Below are positions 6,835 through 8,228 of a DNA stretch of 8,228 nt, one piece after another. Source of the DNA: Oscillospiraceae bacterium (GTDB taxonomy: Bacteria > Bacillota_A > Clostridia > Saccharofermentanales > Saccharofermentanaceae); assembly GCA_902803365.1 (NCBI GenBank), contig CADCPU010000256.1, forward strand, positions 1 to 8,228. The letters are read 5' to 3'. The notes below the pieces were generated by a model, which made no database searches, was not told the origin of the DNA, and saw nothing but the letters and a program-made list of their open reading frames with translations. Positions within the stretch are counted from its first letter, which is position 1. Each line of letters starts with the position of its first letter. Made by a program: the position numbers and the translations under genes.

Positions 6835-6863
6835 AAAAAGGCTGTCACATAAGTGACAGCCTT
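6835..6863 (-). terminator. Rho-independent terminator of the dehydrogenase gene
   Basis: On the minus strand AAGGCTGTCAC (6863-6853) and GTGACAGCCTT (6848-6838) form a perfect 11-bp stem with a 4-base loop. The stem's final TT runs on into TTT, giving a run of five T. It lies about 22 bases after the ldh stop codon and back to back with the converging gene's terminator. Confidence 0.87.
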
Positions 6864-6885
6864 GATCGTATTACCAGTATTAAGA

Positions 6886-7839
6886 TCAGAGATCCTTAAC
6901 GCCTTCGATAGCTTCGAGGATGCTCTCAGAAGATCTCTTAAGAGACTCGAGCTCGTTATCAAAGAGCGGAACCTCGAGAACCTTCTCGACACCGTCTGCA
7001 CCGATGATCGTAGGAACGTTCATGGAGCAACCGGAGATACCGTACTCACCATTGAGGAGAGAACATACAGGACGGATGGTGTGTTCGTCCTTGAGGAAGC
7101 TCTGAGCGAGAGCGGATACGCTTACTGCGATACCGTTATATGTAGCACCCTTGAGCTTGATGATCCTTGCACCTGAAGACTTTGTAAGTTCAGCGATCTC
7201 AGCCTTGTCTGCTTCAGTAAAGTCGATTCCGCGGCTCTTAGCGTATGCATCAACCTGCATACCTGCGATGTGTGTCTGGCTCCATACAGGGAACTGGGAC
7301 TCACCGTGCTCACCGAGGATGTAACCGTGAACGTTACGAACGTCAACATTGAGCTTCTGGCTCAAGAGATGTCTGAAACGAGCACTGTCAAGGTTTGTAC
7401 CGGAACCGATAACGCGATTGGAAGGAAGACCTGTCCACTTTGTGATCATGTATGTAATGATATCGCAAGGGTTGGATACAACGAGGATGTTACCTGTTGT
7501 GTAATTCTGCATGATGCTGTCTGTGATCGTGTGTGCAAGAGTAACGTTCTTCTTTGCAAGATCAAGACGTGTCTCACCCGGCTTTCTCGGAATACCGGCT
7601 GTGATGATGATAAGATCGCAATCCTTACAATCTGAATAATCACCAGCATAGATATTCATATGACCGAGGAAAGGAAGACCGTGGCTGATATCAAGAACTT
7701 CGCCCTGTGCCTTGTCCTTATTTACGTCAATGAGCACCAATTCGGAACATCTCTGCTGAAATGCGAGAGCGAAAGCTATTGTGGCACCTACCTGTCCGGC
7801 ACCGATTATAGCAACCTTAGAACCTCTAACCGATTTCAT
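6886..7839 (-). CDS. ldh: L-lactate dehydrogenase (lactate/malate dehydrogenase family)
   Basis: 317 residues, the usual length for the family. It should reduce pyruvate to L-lactate with NADH in the cytoplasm, regenerating NAD during fermentation. Seen in the sequence: the Rossmann motif GAGQVG (13-18), D38 for NAD preference, the active-site loop GIPRKPGETRLDL (82-94) with R91, the NPCD segment (123-126), GSGTNLDSARFR with D151 and R154, the catalytic GEHG with H178, and GATYNGIA. All proton-relay and substrate-carboxylate residues are present. The residue that sets substrate choice (position 102 in standard LDH numbering) is R85 rather than the usual Gln, which is malate-dehydrogenase-like. 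The Glu four residues later (E89) and the overall sequence are LDH-like. Malate dehydrogenase activity therefore cannot be excluded. The start is fixed by GGAGG six bases upstream. Monocistronic, with its own promoter and terminator. Confidence 0.9.
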   Translation of the reverse strand: MKSVRGSKVAIIGAGQVGATIAFALAFQQRCSELVLIDVNKDKAQGEVLDISHGLPFLGHMNIYAGDYSDCKDCDLIIITAGIPRKPGETRLDLAKKNVTLAHTITDSIMQNYTTGNILVVSNPCDIITYMITKWTGLPSNRVIGSGTNLDSARFRHLLSQKLNVDVRNVHGYILGEHGESQFPVWSQTHIAGMQVDAYAKSRGIDFTEADKAEIAELTKSSGARIIKLKGATYNGIAVSVSALAQSFLKDEHTIRPVCSLLNGEYGISGCSMNVPTIIGADGVEKVLEVPLFDNELESLKRSSESILEAIEGVKDL

Positions 7840-7845
7840 AATTTA

Positions 7846-7850
7846 CCTCC
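7846..7850 (-). promoter_or_regulatory. Ribosome binding site of ldh
   Basis: On the minus strand GGAGG is followed by TAAATT and then the ATG, a six-base spacing. It is a near-perfect Shine-Dalgarno sequence and confirms the start. Confidence 0.92.
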
Positions 7851-7877
7851 AAACTGAATAAACGGAAAATTGTCTGT

Positions 7878-7906
7878 ATTCTACACACTTTTGAAAGACG
7901 TTTCAA
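7878..7906 (-). promoter_or_regulatory. Sigma-A-type promoter of ldh
   Basis: On the minus strand a -35 TTGAAA (7906-7901, 4/6), a 17-base spacer and a -10 TAGAAT (7883-7878, 5/6). Transcription should begin near 7871, giving a leader of about 30 bases. Confidence 0.75.
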
Positions 7907-7918
7907 GGAAACTTTCAA
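7891..7918. promoter_or_regulatory. Inverted repeat over the ldh -35 region, candidate operator
   Basis: TTGAAAG (7891-7897) and CTTTCAA (7912-7918) are perfect inverted copies 14 bases apart. Between them GTTTC (7900-7904) and GAAAC (7908-7912) form a second inverted pair. The structure covers the -35 and part of the spacer, a position suited to repression. It does not match the Rex box TTGTTAA-N4-TTAACAA, which often controls ldh in Clostridia. The regulator is unknown. Confidence 0.4.
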
Positions 7919-8076
7919 AATAATGACGATATGACAACAAACAAGGTTTAAAACAAACTTTTTTTGTAGTTTTTAATGAGCGATTACATATTTACATATA
8001 TATGTATATAATACGCGCGCATGAAATCATAAAATACATAACATTTTTAAGCTATAGGGGGCGATTTGGGCCTAAG
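7919..8076. other. Gene-free AT-rich divergent region
   Basis: No reading frame with a ribosome binding site is seen on either strand. Contents: a direct repeat ATGAC-GAT-ATGAC (around 7923-7935), T and A runs (7949-7976), a perfect 14-bp palindrome TACATATATATGTA (7993-8006) followed directly by TATAAT (8007-8012) without a convincing -35, and a GC-rich patch CGCGCGC (8014-8020). With the adjoining segments it separates ldh from whatever begins to the right. Confidence 0.55.
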
Positions 8077-8150
8077 AAAAACTTGATTAAAAAAGTTGAA
8101 AAAAATCGAAAAAACCTCTTGCCAAATCCTTATACAGGTGCTAATATAAT
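8077..8150 (+). promoter_or_regulatory. A-tract upstream element and promoter, first of a tandem set
   Basis: Four A-tracts (8077-8081, 8089-8094, 8099-8105, 8109-8114) are spaced roughly one helical turn apart and end just before a -35 TTGCCA (8119-8124, 5/6). After a 17-base spacer comes TAATAT (8142-8147) preceded by TGC, an extended -10. A perfect TATAAT (8145-8150) overlaps it but would require a 20-base spacer. Curved A-tract elements upstream of strong promoters are typical of rRNA operons in Firmicutes. Confidence 0.55.
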
Positions 8151-8191
8151 CGAGCCTTTGAAAAGAGCGCAGAACACTTGAAACGATCAAG

Positions 8192-8228
8192 AAAAAAAGT
8201 TCTGAAAACTCAAAAAAAGTGCTTGACA
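8192..8228 (+). promoter_or_regulatory. Second A-tract element and -35 of a tandem promoter cut by the window end
   Basis: A-tracts at 8192-8198, 8205-8208 and 8212-8218 are phased at about 10 bases and lead into a perfect TTGACA at 8223-8228, the last bases of the window. The -10 would lie about 17 bases outside. With the promoter at 8119-8150 this makes a P1-P2 layout about 75-80 bases apart, similar to rRNA operons in Bacilli and Clostridia. What is transcribed cannot be seen. Confidence 0.5.

Noticed and set aside
6853..7635. Plus-strand open frames over the dehydrogenase gene
   Set aside because: They are antisense shadows of a complete gene with full family motifs, and they lack ribosome binding sites and recognisable protein features.
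7861..7980. Rex-binding site upstream of ldh
   Set aside because: No TTGTTAA-N4-TTAACAA or close variant was found on either strand.

Overview
The window looks like a piece of a low-to-mid GC Gram-positive genome of the class Clostridia, probably an anaerobe of the gut or rumen. This rests on three things: very large secreted proteins built from Cys-containing leucine-rich repeats and ending in DUF4214 modules, strong GGAGG-type ribosome binding sites, and sigma-A-like promoters with A-tracts. A Saccharofermentans- or Ruminococcus-like relative is plausible, but the sequence alone does not fix the genus.

Layout. (1) Positions 1-1688, plus strand: the 3' part of a secreted repeat protein whose start lies upstream of the window. 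It runs LRR end, a Cys-containing beta/Ig-like domain, a Thr/Pro linker, then a DUF4214 region. A UUCG-loop terminator follows. (2) Positions 1740-1929: an intergenic region with a strong extended -10 promoter and a short structured 5' leader. (3) Positions 1930-6765, plus strand: a 1611-residue secreted paralogue. It has a signal peptide and five successive blocks, each made of one EF-hand-like calcium loop followed by an array of 21-residue LRRs. After these come the same Ig-like domain, Thr/Pro linker and DUF4214 region. Its terminator is a near copy of the first one. (4) Positions 6886-7839, minus strand: a complete lactate/malate dehydrogenase family gene, most likely ldh. It converges on the repeat protein gene and has its own terminator, promoter and ribosome binding site. 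(5) Positions 7840-8228: a gene-free divergent region. It holds the ldh promoter with an overlapping inverted repeat, an AT-rich palindrome, and on the plus strand a series of phased A-tracts with tandem promoter elements. The last six bases of the window are a perfect TTGACA. This resembles the upstream region of an rRNA operon or another very highly expressed transcript starting just outside the window.

The two large proteins are paralogues in tandem. Their C-terminal DUF4214 parts are about 94% identical in protein, with only two changes in the last ~115 residues, while their LRR parts are only about half identical. The similarity continues through the stop codon and terminator and ends abruptly 51 bases after the stop. 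This suggests duplication followed by 3'-end homogenisation. The proteins are probably exported and surface- or matrix-associated, with variable LRR heads for binding and a constant C-terminal module. The actual ligands and attachment mechanism cannot be read from the sequence. The most interesting points are the five-block EF-hand/LRR layout, the constant DUF4214 tail, a G7-TC-A7 tract inside the coding region, and an Arg at the substrate-specificity position of the dehydrogenase.
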